From positions 1 to 64,000 of the forward strand of contig NZ_SMLZ01000095.1 in assembly GCF_009711415.1 (NCBI RefSeq): 64,000 nt of DNA, given 5' to 3'. This DNA is from Roseibium denhamense. Lineage in GTDB: Bacteria; Pseudomonadota; Alphaproteobacteria; Rhizobiales; Stappiaceae. A program made the position numbers and the translations under genes. Every line of letters begins with the position of its first letter. The stretch's first letter is position 1. The notes under the pieces are model-generated. The model was not told the DNA's origin, made no database searches, and worked only from the letters and a program-made list of their open reading frames with translations. This document shows, one piece after another, positions 18,394-28,417 of this stretch.

Positions 18394-20622
18394 TTATGCA
18401 GGTTTGGGATCCGCCGCAGCGGCGGCTGCGCCTGCGAGCGCCTCCTTTTGCCCTTCGTCCAGCTTGGTGGTCTCTGGAATATGAACCCGGACTTCCTTGC
18501 GCGCGAATTCGATGCCGTTTTCTTCGAAGGCTTGTTGAACGCGTTTGTAGATTTCCTTCCGGACCCCGAACTGTTTTCCGGGCTTCGTGGTGAATTTGCC
18601 CCGGACGACGATCCCCACGTCGTCGACATCGTTCACCCCCTGGCCCTTGAACGGCGCCAGGATGTCGTCCTTGTACTCTTCCATCTCCATGATGTCCTGG
18701 CCAATGCGCTTGAAGAGTTTGCGCACTTTCTCCGTATCGGTGCCGAAGGGGACTGTGAAGCGGAGTTTCATGATGACCCAATCGCGGGACAGGTTGGTCA
18801 GTTGGGGGATTTCGCCATAGGGCACGATATGGACCGCGCCGCGGGTCCCCCGGAGCTGAAGGGAGCGGATCGAGATTTTTTCGATTGCGCCTTGAACGCC
18901 GCCAGTGTCGATAAACTCGCCCATCCGGAACGCGTCGTCCACCAGGAAAAAGATCCCGGCGACCACGTCCCGTACAAGGGTTTGCGCCCCGAAGCCGATG
19001 GCAAGGCCGATGACGCCGGCCCCGGCCAGAAGCGGGGTGATGTTGACGCCGAGCTGGCTTAGCCCCAGCAGCACCGTCAGCGTGATAATGGCAACCTGCA
19101 GCACCATGCGCAGCAGCGGCAGGATTGTTGCAAGGCGTGACTTGCCCGCGCCGCCCATTTCCGCGTCATCATCTTCCGTCTCCACGGGCGGGGAATCCTT
19201 TGCCAGCTGGCGGCTCACCCAAAGATTGGTGATTTCCCAGGCCAGATATCCGGCCGCCAGGATTAGCAAGAAGATGACAGAGTTCCGCGCCACTGCAGAG
19301 CCGTCGTCTCCGCCAAGGGCGAGCAGATTGATCCCGTAGATCCGGCCGACGGCAAGAATGAGAAAGGCGATCAGGGCAACGCGGGCGATGCGGACATAGC
19401 TGTGCCGTGTTTGAAGATGGGCAGCTTCGGCCACGGGACCTTCTCCCTGCATCGGGGGGACGATATGGGAGACGATACCTCGCACCATCGTGTCGAGAAA
19501 GGGGGCGAAGATGACAAGTGCAATAACGCCGAGAGACCGGCCGGCCGTGAGCGCCTCAATCTGCATGCTGGCGGCAACCTGGCCCAGCAGCCAGTTAAAG
19601 GCGATGAAGCCCATGGAGAAATAGGGCCAGAAACGCGCCATGCGCTCCAGTCCGCTGGTCGGGTCCTCCTCGTCGCCCAGGATGATGCTTGTGAGACCGC
19701 GCCGGGCCTGCCAGATGATCGCAATCAGCCATGCATTGACCGCAAAGCCGATAAAGAAACGGAACGTTCCGCCAGAATCTTCACCGGCCCCTTGCATGAC
19801 GTTGCGGAGAAAGAATGCGACCCCAACCACCGCGAACACGGTCGTGAAACTGCGGTAGAGCGCGCGTGCGGTGGCATTGTCCGCTGAGACGAGGCGCAGC
19901 TCACTTCTGTGAGGGGCCAGTGCAAACCGCAAGAGCGCGGCAATAATCCTCGGCAAGAACACGATCCAGAAGACCGCCTGAAGCGCGTAGGAGCGTGTCA
20001 CCGGATCAAAGACGGCCAGACGGGCGGCAATCAATGCCACAACAGCGAAAATGACCAGCCCGCCGAGATCAAGGCCGGCCCTGATGGAGACGAGCTTGAC
20101 GGTTTCATAAAGGCTTTCGGGCGAATTGGACCGGATGGCCTCGCGTTTGTTGGCGACGAACCGGTTGAAGGCGAACTCGGCTGCAAATCCGGCGGCAAGG
20201 ATCAACGCGATTGATCCAACAAGAATATGGACCGGCCCCGCGACAGTGCCGGCCAAAAGCGCGCCGAGACCGGCGAAAAGAGCGGAAAAGAGATCCGGCA
20301 GGCTGAGAAAATGCCCCAGAACCATGGCGCCGAAATCATTGAGGGCCGTCTGAATTTGAACGAGCAGTCCCGGTGTGTCTGCAGCTTCCGCGCCTGCACT
20401 TTCGGCAGCGCTGTCCTGAAGCAGCGTCATCAGCTGGCCGAGCGCTTCAACCTGGTCAGGGTCAAGGTCCGATACAAGCTTTTGAATGGCGTCCTGTTGA
20501 AGCGATGGCGGCAGCGGTTTCGCGCCGTCTTGTGCGGAGGCGGGCGCAAGAGCTCCGAACAATAAAAAGAGAAAAACGAGACAGTACAGGATTTTGGAAA
20601 AGGAATGCCAGTATACGGTCAT
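18394..20622 (-). CDS. large mechanosensitive channel of the MscS family
   Basis: This 742-residue inner-membrane protein has a signal peptide (about 1-30), a periplasmic N-terminal segment, around ten or more membrane spans, and a C-terminal MscS core. The pore-lining helix and beta-domain entry are recognisable as AGVIGLAIGFGAQTLVRD followed by VAGIFFLVDDAFRMGEFID. It is much longer than E. coli MscS (286 residues) and resembles the multi-span paralogues. The likely role is osmotic downshock protection. The gene stands alone on the minus strand. Confidence 0.88.
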   Translation of the reverse strand: MTVYWHSFSKILYCLVFLFLLFGALAPASAQDGAKPLPPSLQQDAIQKLVSDLDPDQVEALGQLMTLLQDSAAESAGAEAADTPGLLVQIQTALNDFGAMVLGHFLSLPDLFSALFAGLGALLAGTVAGPVHILVGSIALILAAGFAAEFAFNRFVANKREAIRSNSPESLYETVKLVSIRAGLDLGGLVIFAVVALIAARLAVFDPVTRSYALQAVFWIVFLPRIIAALLRFALAPHRSELRLVSADNATARALYRSFTTVFAVVGVAFFLRNVMQGAGEDSGGTFRFFIGFAVNAWLIAIIWQARRGLTSIILGDEEDPTSGLERMARFWPYFSMGFIAFNWLLGQVAASMQIEALTAGRSLGVIALVIFAPFLDTMVRGIVSHIVPPMQGEGPVAEAAHLQTRHSYVRIARVALIAFLILAVGRIYGINLLALGGDDGSAVARNSVIFLLILAAGYLAWEITNLWVSRQLAKDSPPVETEDDDAEMGGAGKSRLATILPLLRMVLQVAIITLTVLLGLSQLGVNITPLLAGAGVIGLAIGFGAQTLVRDVVAGIFFLVDDAFRMGEFIDTGGVQGAIEKISIRSLQLRGTRGAVHIVPYGEIPQLTNLSRDWVIMKLRFTVPFGTDTEKVRKLFKRIGQDIMEMEEYKDDILAPFKGQGVNDVDDVGIVVRGKFTTKPGKQFGVRKEIYKRVQQAFEENGIEFARKEVRVHIPETTKLDEGQKEALAGAAAAAADPKPA

Positions 20623-20847
20623 CGGCGAGCCCCCTCGGCGGTGATGCGTGATGCGACCACCTTAGTCGCGCTTGGGTGGCAAAATCCATCTAAATTCTCA
20701 AGCGTAATCAGAAGGGTTAAGGCATGGAGGAAAGCGAAGCCAAACGGACTGGTGCGACAATTAAGGGCGGATGCGTTGGACAACGCTTGATCCCAATGGT
20801 CGAAACGACTAACTCCTTGCCGAACCTTATATGACCCACGGGATGAC

Positions 20848-21264
20848 ATGACCGCTCCTTTGCCTGACGCAAATATTGCTCCAAACCTGTCCTGGGCGCT
20901 TCTCAGCCCGAAGGGACGCCTCGGCCGCGAGGCGTATTTGCTTTGTTTGGGCTTTTGGGTGTCCGTCGGGGTGATCTTGAACCGGGCTTGGGCCATGGCT
21001 GGGCTGGAGCAGGCCGGTGATCCGGAAGCGATGGCGTTTTTCTTCATGGCCAACCCGGTGACCTTGTTTGCAGCCCTCGCATTGGTCTGGATCGAATTCG
21101 CGATTGTCGTCAAACGCCTGCATGACATTGGCCGAAGTGGGTTTTTTGCGCTTCTTCTTCTGGTGCCCGTCCTCAATCTTGCGATAATGGGGTATCTTGC
21201 CTTTCAGGCGCCCGAGCCTGCTCCCAACCGCCACGGACCCTTGCCTGACAGTTACTGGCAGTAA
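20848..21264 (+). CDS. DUF805 family membrane protein
   Basis: This 138-residue protein has the DUF805 layout: an entry motif LSPKGRLGREAYLLCLGFW followed by about three to four membrane spans, with the family segment VKRLHDIGRSGFFALLLLVP. The function is unknown. It lies 38 bp before dapE on the same strand. Confidence 0.85.
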   Translation: MTAPLPDANIAPNLSWALLSPKGRLGREAYLLCLGFWVSVGVILNRAWAMAGLEQAGDPEAMAFFFMANPVTLFAALALVWIEFAIVVKRLHDIGRSGFFALLLLVPVLNLAIMGYLAFQAPEPAPNRHGPLPDSYWQ

Positions 21265-21302
21265 GGTCTGCCCGGCACTTCCAATCAAATGAAAGACGCC
21301 CC

Positions 21303-22472
21303 ATGGCTGCATCGGCCCTTGATATCGCAACGACCCTGATCCGCTGCCCGTCCGTGACACCGGAAGAAGGCGGGGCACTGGCTGCCCTTGAAGCCCTTCT
21401 CGAAAACAAAGGGTTTCGCGTCAATCGCGTGACGTTTCAGGATGATGAGACGCCGGATGTCGAAAACCTGTTTGCGACGATCGGGTCTGGCGCGCCGCAT
21501 TTTGTATTTGCCGGGCACACCGATGTGGTTCCGGCAGGCAATGCATCCGATTGGTCGCACGGCCCCTTCGAGGGTGCCGTTGCCGATGGTGTTCTTTTCG
21601 GGCGCGGTGCGGTCGACATGAAGGGTGGGATTGCCTCCTTCGCCGCGGCCGCCCTTGATTTTGTGTCCGAACGCGGGGCGGATTTTGGCGGCACATTGTC
21701 GTTCCTGATCACAGGGGATGAAGAGGGCCCGGCCGTCAACGGAACGGTCAAGCTGCTGAAATGGGCCGAGGCGCAGGGGCATTCGTTCGATGCCTGTATC
21801 GTCGGTGAACCGACCAACCCCAGCGCTTTGGGTGACACGATCAAGGTCGGACGCAGGGGCTCCCTGTCCGGTATCGTGACCGTGACCGGTGTTCAAGGAC
21901 ATGCGGCCTACCCGCATCTTGCCGACAATCCGATACCCGGACTTGTCAAGCTTATGGCCGCGCTGAATGCGCTCAAGCTGGATGACGGCAATGAGCGGTT
22001 CGAGCCGTCCAACCTGGAAATCGTGACCGTTGATGTGGGCAACCCGGCGTTCAATGTTATCCCCGCGCGGGCCGAAGCACGTTTCAACATTCGCTACAAC
22101 GACACATGGACACTGGACGGCCTGAAACAGAAGATCACGGAAACACTGGAAGCGGCCGACCTTGGCAGTCTCAAGCTCGATCTGACGTTCAAACGGGATG
22201 CCAGCGAATCCTTCCTGACCAACGACGAAGCCCTGATCGCCACATTGACGGACGCAGTTGAGGCGGAAACCGGCCGGCGGCCGGAGCTTTCAACGGGCGG
22301 CGGAACGTCCGATGCCCGTTTCATCAAGAATTATTGCCCCGTGGTCGAGTTCGGTCTCGTCGGGCAAACCATGCACAAGGTCGATGAATGTGTCGCAGTT
22401 GCCGACCTTGACCGCCTTGCGGCAATCTATAAGCGTTTTCTTGATGGATATTTCGGCCACATAGAGGCGTAG
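21303..22472 (+). CDS. dapE: succinyl-diaminopimelate desuccinylase
   Basis: This lysine/diaminopimelate pathway enzyme releases LL-diaminopimelate from its N-succinyl form. It is an M20-family di-zinc hydrolase of 389 residues. The metal and catalytic motifs are FAGHTDVVPAGN, GRGAVDMKGG and GDEEGPAVNGT, with the C-terminal block FGLVGQTMHKVDE. dapD, which makes the succinyl substrate, is encoded nearby on the other strand (23120-23971). Confidence 0.97.
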   Translation: MAASALDIATTLIRCPSVTPEEGGALAALEALLENKGFRVNRVTFQDDETPDVENLFATIGSGAPHFVFAGHTDVVPAGNASDWSHGPFEGAVADGVLFGRGAVDMKGGIASFAAAALDFVSERGADFGGTLSFLITGDEEGPAVNGTVKLLKWAEAQGHSFDACIVGEPTNPSALGDTIKVGRRGSLSGIVTVTGVQGHAAYPHLADNPIPGLVKLMAALNALKLDDGNERFEPSNLEIVTVDVGNPAFNVIPARAEARFNIRYNDTWTLDGLKQKITETLEAADLGSLKLDLTFKRDASESFLTNDEALIATLTDAVEAETGRRPELSTGGGTSDARFIKNYCPVVEFGLVGQTMHKVDECVAVADLDRLAAIYKRFLDGYFGHIEA

Positions 22473-22474
22473 AG

Positions 22475-23065
22475 TTGATCAGCACAAACGAAATCCGCGC
22501 AGCCTGCGAGGGCTCCTGGCTTCTTCTGCGGAGCCGCCCTGAAGGCATGAGCTATTTCGATCAGTCATTGCCCGGCTTCTGGCGGTCGTTCCAGGTCATA
22601 TTCCTGCTTCTGCCGATTTTCGTCTTGAGCGCCATGGCAGAGCGGAATGCGATTGTGGCCGAGGCCGATCCCTCGCTCGGTGCTTTTCCCGAAAATGCCT
22701 ACTGGTGGGCAAAACTGCTGGGGTTTGCGGCGAGCTGGATTGCGTTGCCGCTTGTGCTGGCCCTGCTGGCGGGCCCGATTGGATTGTCGCGGACCTATGT
22801 GCCTTTTGTGGTTGCCCGGAACTGGACCAGCCTGTTGGCCAACATGCCATTCCTTCTGACGGCTGTTCTTTATCTCATCGGGATCATCCCGACAGGGATC
22901 TTCGTGCTGCTCTCGATTACCTGCCTGGTGATGCTGCTCTATTACAGCTATCTCGTCACACGGATCGCGCTTCAGACCACCATCAGCCTTGCGATTGCCG
23001 TCGTTGCCCTCGATGTGGTGCTGACCTTGCTGATCGGTGAGCTTGCAAGCCGCCTGTTTGCGTGA
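22475..23065 (+). CDS. conserved hypothetical membrane protein
   Basis: This 196-residue protein has about five membrane spans and no recognised domain. The start appears to be TTG 22475, two bases after the dapE stop, with GAGG just upstream inside dapE. The N-terminal segment ahead of the first span looks like a conserved region and would be lost from the next ATG (22547). Tight spacing suggests translational coupling to dapE. Confidence 0.75.
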   Translation: MISTNEIRAACEGSWLLLRSRPEGMSYFDQSLPGFWRSFQVIFLLLPIFVLSAMAERNAIVAEADPSLGAFPENAYWWAKLLGFAASWIALPLVLALLAGPIGLSRTYVPFVVARNWTSLLANMPFLLTAVLYLIGIIPTGIFVLLSITCLVMLLYYSYLVTRIALQTTISLAIAVVALDVVLTLLIGELASRLFA

Positions 23066-23069
23066 AAAA

Positions 23070-23090
23070 GCCCGCCGGATGACGGCGGGC
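23070..23090. terminator. bidirectional terminator between the dapE operon and dapD
   Basis: A perfect 8-bp stem (GCCCGCCG / CGGCGGGC) with a GATGA loop lies between two convergent genes. On the minus strand it is followed by TTTTT, fitting termination of dapD. On the plus strand it is followed by CCTGAATTTT. Confidence 0.88.
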
Positions 23091-23119
23091 CCTGAATTTT
23101 AGTGAGTATATTTTGACGA

Positions 23120-23971
23120 TTAGTCGCGCAGCAGATCGTTGATCGCGGTCTTGGAGCGGGTTTGCTCATCGACCTGTTTCACGATGACCGCGCAATAAAG
23201 GTTGGGAGCCGCCTCGCCATTGCCCATGGTGCTGGATGTCGGCATGGATCCGGCAACCACAACAGAGTAGGGCGGAATTTCGCCGTAGGAAATTTCGCCG
23301 GTCATGCGGTTCACGATACGTGTGGACTTTCCGATGTAAACGCCCATGCCCAGAACCGAGCCTTCGCGGACGATACAGCCTTCGACCACTTCAGAACGCG
23401 CGCCGATAAAGCAATTGTCCTCGATGATGACGGGACCTGCCTGAAGCGGCTCGAGAACACCGCCAATGCCGACACCGCCGGACAGGTGCACGTTCTTGCC
23501 GATCTGTGCGCATGAGCCAACGGTCGCCCAGGTGTCGACCATGGTGCCCTCATCGACATAGGCTCCCAGATTGACGAAGGACGGCATCAAGACGACGCCT
23601 TTGCCGATAAACGCGGACCGGCGCACGGTGCAGTTCGGAACGGCCCGGAAGCCGGCCTCCTCAAAGTCGATGCCGCGCCAGCCGTCAAATTTGGACTGGA
23701 CCTTGTCCCACCAGGCAGCATCGCCCGGACCGCCCTTGATAACTTCCATCGCTTTAAGGCGGAAGGAAAGCAAGACAGCCTTCTTTGCCCACTGATTGAC
23801 AACCCAGTCCCCGTCCTTCTTTTCCGCCACACGCAGCTGGCCGCGGTCCAAAAGGTTCAGCGTAGTTTCGACCGCATCGCGCACAGCGCCGGTGGTCGAT
23901 GTGTCAATGGAAGCTCGGTCATCGAAGGCGGCATCGATGGTGGTTTCAAGGGAGGCAAGATCGTGGGCCAT
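23120..23971 (-). CDS. dapD: tetrahydrodipicolinate N-succinyltransferase
   Basis: This enzyme transfers succinyl from succinyl-CoA to tetrahydrodipicolinate in DAP/lysine synthesis. It has 283 residues, the usual alphaproteobacterial length. A helical N-terminal domain is followed by a left-handed beta-helix with hexapeptide repeats such as [20 protein letters not shown] and [13 protein letters not shown] near-consensus promoter lies just upstream (24008-24036). It is convergent with dapE and the membrane gene after it. Confidence 0.97.
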   Translation of the reverse strand: MAHDLASLETTIDAAFDDRASIDTSTTGAVRDAVETTLNLLDRGQLRVAEKKDGDWVVNQWAKKAVLLSFRLKAMEVIKGGPGDAAWWDKVQSKFDGWRGIDFEEAGFRAVPNCTVRRSAFIGKGVVLMPSFVNLGAYVDEGTMVDTWATVGSCAQIGKNVHLSGGVGIGGVLEPLQAGPVIIEDNCFIGARSEVVEGCIVREGSVLGMGVYIGKSTRIVNRMTGEISYGEIPPYSVVVAGSMPTSSTMGNGEAAPNLYCAVIVKQVDEQTRSKTAINDLLRD

Positions 23972-24007
23972 TGGGAAGACTGTCTCCGGAGTTTGAAAGG
24001 TTAATGC

Positions 24008-24036
24008 GACCTAAGCCGCGGTGGATGGACTGTCAA
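24008..24036 (-). promoter_or_regulatory. sigma-70-type promoter for dapD
   Basis: On the minus strand TTGACA (24036-24031) is followed after exactly 17 bp by TAGGTC (24013-24008). Transcription would start near 24001, about 30 nt before the dapD ATG. Confidence 0.72.
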
Positions 24037-24181
24037 GCGCGGGAGGCTGTCCAGGCGTCCTGAAACCGTCATCGCGCGGCCGCTGCACGCTCTATAACGC
24101 GTCTGCGATAGGCGTTTTGCGGAGGAGGGGCATGAAGAAAGATCAACACCGGCTTGCCGAAATGACAACATACACCCGATG

Positions 24182-24201
24182 GCGGATCACCTAAGATCCG
24201 C
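24182..24201. promoter_or_regulatory. 7-bp inverted repeat upstream of the EamA transporter
   Basis: GCGGATC-N6-GATCCGC is a perfect inverted repeat 31 bp before the GTG start of the permease gene. It could be an operator or a leader hairpin. No nearby regulator gene clearly matches. Confidence 0.4.
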
Positions 24202-24231
24202 TCATAGAACTGCACTCTAAGGACAGCACCG

Positions 24232-25137
24232 GTGGAAACATGGATACCGATCACGATTGCCGCAGCGTTTTGCCAGAACCTGCGGTCCGCGCTGCAAAAG
24301 CATCTTAAAGGCGCTCTGGGCACAACGGGGGCGACCTTTGTCCGGTTTTCCTATGGTGTGCCGTTCGCCATTCTCTATGTTGCCGTCCTGCACTACGGGT
24401 TCGCGTATCCGTTTCCGGCCGTCACCAGTACGCTTTTGATCGCCGGAGCCCTTGGCGGGGTCGCCCAGATCCTGGGAACCTTCCTGCTAGTCGAGCTGTT
24501 CAGCTTCCGGAACTTTGCGGTTGGCACGGCCTATTCCAAGACAGAACCGATCCTGGCGGCGCTGTTCGGGCTGATTGTCCTTGGAGACCGGATATCGCTC
24601 GCCTCCGCAGGCTTCATCACGACCGGCGTTGCCGGTGTTGTCGTCATTTCCCTTGCGCGCACGCATAAGGGCTGGGCGGGTGTCAAAGGTGCGCTGTTGA
24701 GCCGTCCGGCGGCCATCGGACTGGCGTCCGCCGGTTTTTTCGGCGCCTCGGCCGTTGCCTACAGGATGGCATCGCTGTCTTTGGAAGGCACCGAGGTCCC
24801 GATGCAGGCGGGCTGTACCCTTGTCTATGCCACGGTACTGCAGACCCTGATCATGGCAGGCTGGATGGCATGGCGCGCGCCGGGTGAACTCAAGGCAACC
24901 CTTTCCACTTGGCGGACTGCGGTCTGGGTCGGTCTTGCCGGGGTTGCGGGGTCAATTGGCTGGTTCACCGCAATGACCCTGCAGAATGTGGCTTATGTCC
25001 GCGCCCTGGCCCAGATCGAGCTTGTGTTCACGTTCCTGGCAGCCTGGCTGGTCTTCAAGGAATCTGTCTCCCGCCCGGAAATCATGGGCTGTGTTTTGAT
25101 AACCGGCTCCGTGATTGGCTTGATCCTGCTGGGTTAA
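24232..25137 (+). CDS. EamA-family (DMT superfamily) permease
   Basis: This 301-residue protein has ten predicted membrane spans in two EamA halves, typical of the drug/metabolite transporter superfamily. The start is GTG 24232 with AAGGA about 10 bp upstream. The first ATG in frame lies well inside the first half-domain. The substrate is unknown. Confidence 0.85.
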   Translation: METWIPITIAAAFCQNLRSALQKHLKGALGTTGATFVRFSYGVPFAILYVAVLHYGFAYPFPAVTSTLLIAGALGGVAQILGTFLLVELFSFRNFAVGTAYSKTEPILAALFGLIVLGDRISLASAGFITTGVAGVVVISLARTHKGWAGVKGALLSRPAAIGLASAGFFGASAVAYRMASLSLEGTEVPMQAGCTLVYATVLQTLIMAGWMAWRAPGELKATLSTWRTAVWVGLAGVAGSIGWFTAMTLQNVAYVRALAQIELVFTFLAAWLVFKESVSRPEIMGCVLITGSVIGLILLG

Positions 25138-25146
25138 TCGCGCATC

Positions 25147-25527
25147 CTAAGGGTTCAAAACAATGACATTCGTTGTTCCGCCATCACATTGGTAGCAACA
25201 ACTAGAGCACCGGTTGCGGTTCTTGTAGCCGACACCCCAATAACTGTTGTTGCGGTTGCGGACCCAGGCGCCGTAACAGATCGTTTCACCATAGCGGCAG
25301 GAGATATTGATGGTCTTGGTCGAATAATCGTCCAAAACATAGACCCGGTTGCTGCCGGGCCAGACATGCCCTCGGCGGCTGTCGGAATAAAGCTCCACAT
25401 TCACCACATTGGGATGGTTGCTCTGAAACTGCCACTTGATGGTTTGTGCTGAAGCTGGATTTGCAAGAGTTGCACCGATGACAAACGGTACAAGAAGGAT
25501 TGCTGCGCGAACGAAACGCAAAAACAT
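25147..25527 (-). CDS. small secreted Cys-rich hypothetical protein
   Basis: From ATG 25527 this is a 126-residue protein with a clear signal peptide ending near PASAQT (ATG 25563 would add 12 residues before it). The mature part is about 97 residues with six cysteines, several clustered near the C-terminus (CRYGETICYG and CSSCCYQCDGG), suggesting disulfides or metal binding in the periplasm. Many aromatic and Asn/Arg residues are present. I do not recognise the family. It is convergent with the EamA permease gene. Confidence 0.7.
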   Translation of the reverse strand: MFLRFVRAAILLVPFVIGATLANPASAQTIKWQFQSNHPNVVNVELYSDSRRGHVWPGSNRVYVLDDYSTKTINISCRYGETICYGAWVRNRNNSYWGVGYKNRNRCSSCCYQCDGGTTNVIVLNP

Positions 25528-25629
25528 ATTTAGCCCCCGGTCCTTTAACTTGGCTCCTGCCATCGGAGCCTTGCTTGGGGAATAGGAAACTAAAATTTTA
25601 TTTAACGCAAGGGAAAGTACTTTGCTGGG

Positions 25630-26493
25630 TTAAGGCGCGGATTGCAGCCAGTCCCGGAAAGCGGCCACGGGCCTGCTCAATGTGCGGATGGGCGAGCGCA
25701 CGAACCAGTAACCAGTATCCAGCTCCAACACGGCCCAGTCCGGCATGATCAAGTGGCCTGCTGCGAGTTCCTGGGAGACGAAACGCCGGTCAATGACGAT
25801 TGCTCCCATGCCGGCAATTGCGGCTTGGATGGCAAGATCCCGGCTCTGCAGGACCATTCCGGATTTGGTATCGGCATGGGTCAGCCCGGAGGCTTCCAGC
25901 CAGACGGACCAGTCATTGCGCCGGGAAGCACTGTGAAGAAGCCGCAGACCGTTCAAAACATCCGGGTCCTTGGGGTCCTTTCCTGCAAGAAGCGCAGGCG
26001 CGACGGCAACGGCCAGATGTTCCTTCCAGAGCAGGTGGCTTTCAACGCCAGGCCAGCGTCCCTCGCCGAGACGGATTGCGCAATCGTAGTTCTCGCGGTC
26101 GAGATCGATCATGCGGGTCGATGTCGACAACAGAAGCTCCACATCCGGTTGCTCGGCCTGGAACTGTGGCAAGCGCGGGATCAGCCAACGGGTGGCAAAG
26201 GTGGAGACGGTGCTGATCCTGAGTTCGGTCCTGCCGCGGCGCTTGAAGCTGTCGACGGCGTCTTCAATCCTGTCGAACGCATCGCCGAGACTGAGGGCCA
26301 GCCGCTGGCCCTCTTCCGTCAGGCTGAGCCCGCGCCCGTCACGGTTGACCAGAGTAGCGCCCAGTTCTCCCTCAAGCTTCCGCATCAGATGGGACAGGGC
26401 AGACGGCGACACGCCAAGCATTTCAGCGGCCAGAGCCGCCCGCCCATGCCGTGCTAACAGGGAAAACGCATGAAGCGCTCGAAGCGAGGCCAT
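25630..26493 (-). CDS. LysR-family regulator (GcvA-like)
   Basis: This 287-residue protein has an N-terminal LysR winged helix (SLRALHAFSLLARHGRAALA, then GVSPSALSHLMRKLEGELG) and a C-terminal substrate-binding domain beginning near RTELRISTVSTFATRWL, resembling the GcvA/AmpR subgroup. There is no divergent partner gene immediately upstream, so its target is not evident. Confidence 0.9.
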   Translation of the reverse strand: MASLRALHAFSLLARHGRAALAAEMLGVSPSALSHLMRKLEGELGATLVNRDGRGLSLTEEGQRLALSLGDAFDRIEDAVDSFKRRGRTELRISTVSTFATRWLIPRLPQFQAEQPDVELLLSTSTRMIDLDRENYDCAIRLGEGRWPGVESHLLWKEHLAVAVAPALLAGKDPKDPDVLNGLRLLHSASRRNDWSVWLEASGLTHADTKSGMVLQSRDLAIQAAIAGMGAIVIDRRFVSQELAAGHLIMPDWAVLELDTGYWFVRSPIRTLSRPVAAFRDWLQSAP

Positions 26494-26559
26494 TCCGACA
26501 CAGTCCGTTGTTGAGTTTTGCTCAATCTATTTGAAATCGGCCCGAAGCACCAGCCGCTG

Positions 26560-27306
26560 TTATCCCGCCAGGGCCCCATTCACAGCCGTCAGGAACCCGG
26601 TCAGGTCTTCTGTAACAAAATCCACATGCGGATAGGTGTCACGCTCCAGGTCGAAGCCTTCCTTAAGAACGGATCTGGAGCCCCGGGGAACAATCAGTGT
26701 CGTGCACATTCCCAGTTGATGCGGAACCTTCAGGTTCTTCGGAAGATCCTCGAACATGGCGGCGCGGGCTGATGAAACACCGGTCTGGCCGAGAAACTTG
26801 TCGTAGGTTTCCTTGTTAGGCTTCGGGATAAGATCCGCCGAGACGATATCGAAAATATCTTCGAAATGATCCGAGATCCCAAGGGCTGCAGCAGTGCGCT
26901 CCGCATGCGGCCGGTCGCCATTAGTGAAAATGAACTTCTTGCCGGGAAGCGCCTCAATCTGACGGCCCAGATCCGGATTTGGATCAAGTCCGGAATAATC
27001 GATGTCATGCACAAATTCGAGATAGTGATCGGGATCGATCTGATGCTTTTCCATCAGGCCGCGCAGCGTCGTGCCATATTCATGGTAGAGCGCTTTTTGA
27101 TGGACCATTGCCTCGTCCCGGCCGATGTCCAGGATTTTCTGTACGTAGAGAGAAATCTGGTCATCGATCTGGGAAAACAAATCAGCTTCATGCGGATAAA
27201 GCGTGTTGTCGAGATCGAAGATCCACGCCTCGACACCTTTGAAAACCCGCAAGTCCGTGCGGTGGGCTTGAGCCCCTTCTGCTGCGCTCGACAAATTCTC
27301 GGTCAC
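26560..27306 (-). CDS. pyrimidine 5'-nucleotidase (HAD, SSM1/PHM8-like)
   Basis: This 248-residue HAD-superfamily phosphatase has motif I DLDNTLYP (nucleophile and acid Asp), motif II around FTNGD and motif III/IV around [10 protein letters not shown] and FEDLPKNL. It belongs to the subgroup acting on pyrimidine nucleotides. Translation starts at GTG 27306, overlapping the argB stop as GTGA, so the two genes are coupled, a recurrent arrangement in alphaproteobacteria. Confidence 0.88.
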   Translation of the reverse strand: MTENLSSAAEGAQAHRTDLRVFKGVEAWIFDLDNTLYPHEADLFSQIDDQISLYVQKILDIGRDEAMVHQKALYHEYGTTLRGLMEKHQIDPDHYLEFVHDIDYSGLDPNPDLGRQIEALPGKKFIFTNGDRPHAERTAAALGISDHFEDIFDIVSADLIPKPNKETYDKFLGQTGVSSARAAMFEDLPKNLKVPHQLGMCTTLIVPRGSRSVLKEGFDLERDTYPHVDFVTEDLTGFLTAVNGALAG

Positions 27307-28190
27307 GGGCGGATCAGCGTTCCGGCACCGCCATCGGTAAAGAGCTCCAGCAGGACCGCGTGCGAAACCTTGCCATTCAAGATCACGACGCCTTCCACAC
27401 CGCGGTCAATCGCTTCAATGCAGGTTTCGACCTTCGGGATCATACCGCCGGAAATGGTGCCATCCGCGATCAGTTCTTTTGCCCGGGAAACAGTCAGCTG
27501 TTTGATCAGCTGCCCATCCTTGTCGAGAACTCCGGGAACATCGGTCAGGAACAAGAGCCGCGTGGCGTTCAGGGAACCGGCAATCGCGCCGGCTGCCGTA
27601 TCCGCATTGATGTTGTAGGTCTCGCCGTCTTCACCCGGTGCCACCGGCGCAACGACGGGGATGATATCTTCCTTAAGAACCAATCGGAGAACGGTCGGAT
27701 CAACTTCGGCGGGTTCCCCGACAAAGCCGAGATCCAGAACCTTTTCAATGTTGCTGTCCGGGTCCGTGATGGTCCGCTGGAGCTTGCGGGCTTTGACCAG
27801 GTTGCCGTCCTTGCCGCACAGCCCGACGGCCCGTCCGCCTTCCGCGTTGATCAGCTGAACGATCTCCTTGTTGATCGCCCCGGCGAGAACCATCTCGACG
27901 ACTTCGACAGTCGCCTTGTCGGTCACCCGCAATCCGCCCTTGAACTCGCTGACGATGTTGAGCCGTTCCAGCATCTTGCCGATCTGAGGGCCACCGCCAT
28001 GAACGACCACCGGATTGACGCCCGACTGTCGGAGCAGCGTGATGTCCCTGGCAAAGGCACGGCCAAGTTCCGGGTCGCCCATGGCATGCCCGCCATATTT
28101 CACAACAACGGTCTTGTTGTCGTAGCGCTGCATGTAGGGCAGCGCCTGAGCAATGATGTGGGCGCGGCTGGACGTGTCGGGTGTGCTCAT
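27303..28190 (-). CDS. argB: acetylglutamate kinase
   Basis: This enzyme phosphorylates N-acetylglutamate, the second step of arginine synthesis. From ATG 28190 it has 295 residues. Conserved amino-acid-kinase motifs are [11 protein letters not shown] near the N-terminus, [11 protein letters not shown], and [13 protein letters not shown] near the middle. A longer reading from 28229 would begin inside an inverted repeat, so I prefer 28190. The downstream nucleotidase gene overlaps its stop. Confidence 0.95.
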   Translation of the reverse strand: MSTPDTSSRAHIIAQALPYMQRYDNKTVVVKYGGHAMGDPELGRAFARDITLLRQSGVNPVVVHGGGPQIGKMLERLNIVSEFKGGLRVTDKATVEVVEMVLAGAINKEIVQLINAEGGRAVGLCGKDGNLVKARKLQRTITDPDSNIEKVLDLGFVGEPAEVDPTVLRLVLKEDIIPVVAPVAPGEDGETYNINADTAAGAIAGSLNATRLLFLTDVPGVLDKDGQLIKQLTVSRAKELIADGTISGGMIPKVETCIEAIDRGVEGVVILNGKVSHAVLLELFTDGGAGTLIRP

Positions 28191-28222
28191 GGGGGCGGAA
28201 AACTCGGTCGGTGTTTGCTTTG

Positions 28223-28280
28223 AGAGCATTTCCCGATCAGTTTGAGCGCCTTGCGATCAACTGGCTCGGGTAAATGCTCT
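28223..28280. repeat. imperfect palindromic intergenic repeat (RIME-like)
   Basis: Two arms, AGAGCATTTCCCGATCAGTT and the reverse complement of AACTGGCTCGGGTAAATGCTCT, pair with only small bulges around a 16-nt centre. Short palindromic intergenic elements of this general form (AGAGCATTT...AAATGCTCT) are dispersed in many Hyphomicrobiales genomes. It sits directly upstream of argB in the 188-bp gap to engB's neighbour side, which holds no gene. Confidence 0.6.
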
Positions 28281-28417
28281 AACCCAAAAATGAAGAGCAA
28301 TGTCTCTCACAGGCACAAAACAATCCGTTTCTATACCGGCGAGAATTGCCCTTGCGGCGAAAGTTCCCTGCTATAGCCGGTTTCCCCGGTCATCTCAATT
28401 GCCTGCCGTAACGGGCA

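Noticed and set aside
27360..28223. A 287-codon open frame on the plus strand
   Set aside because: It is antisense to argB.
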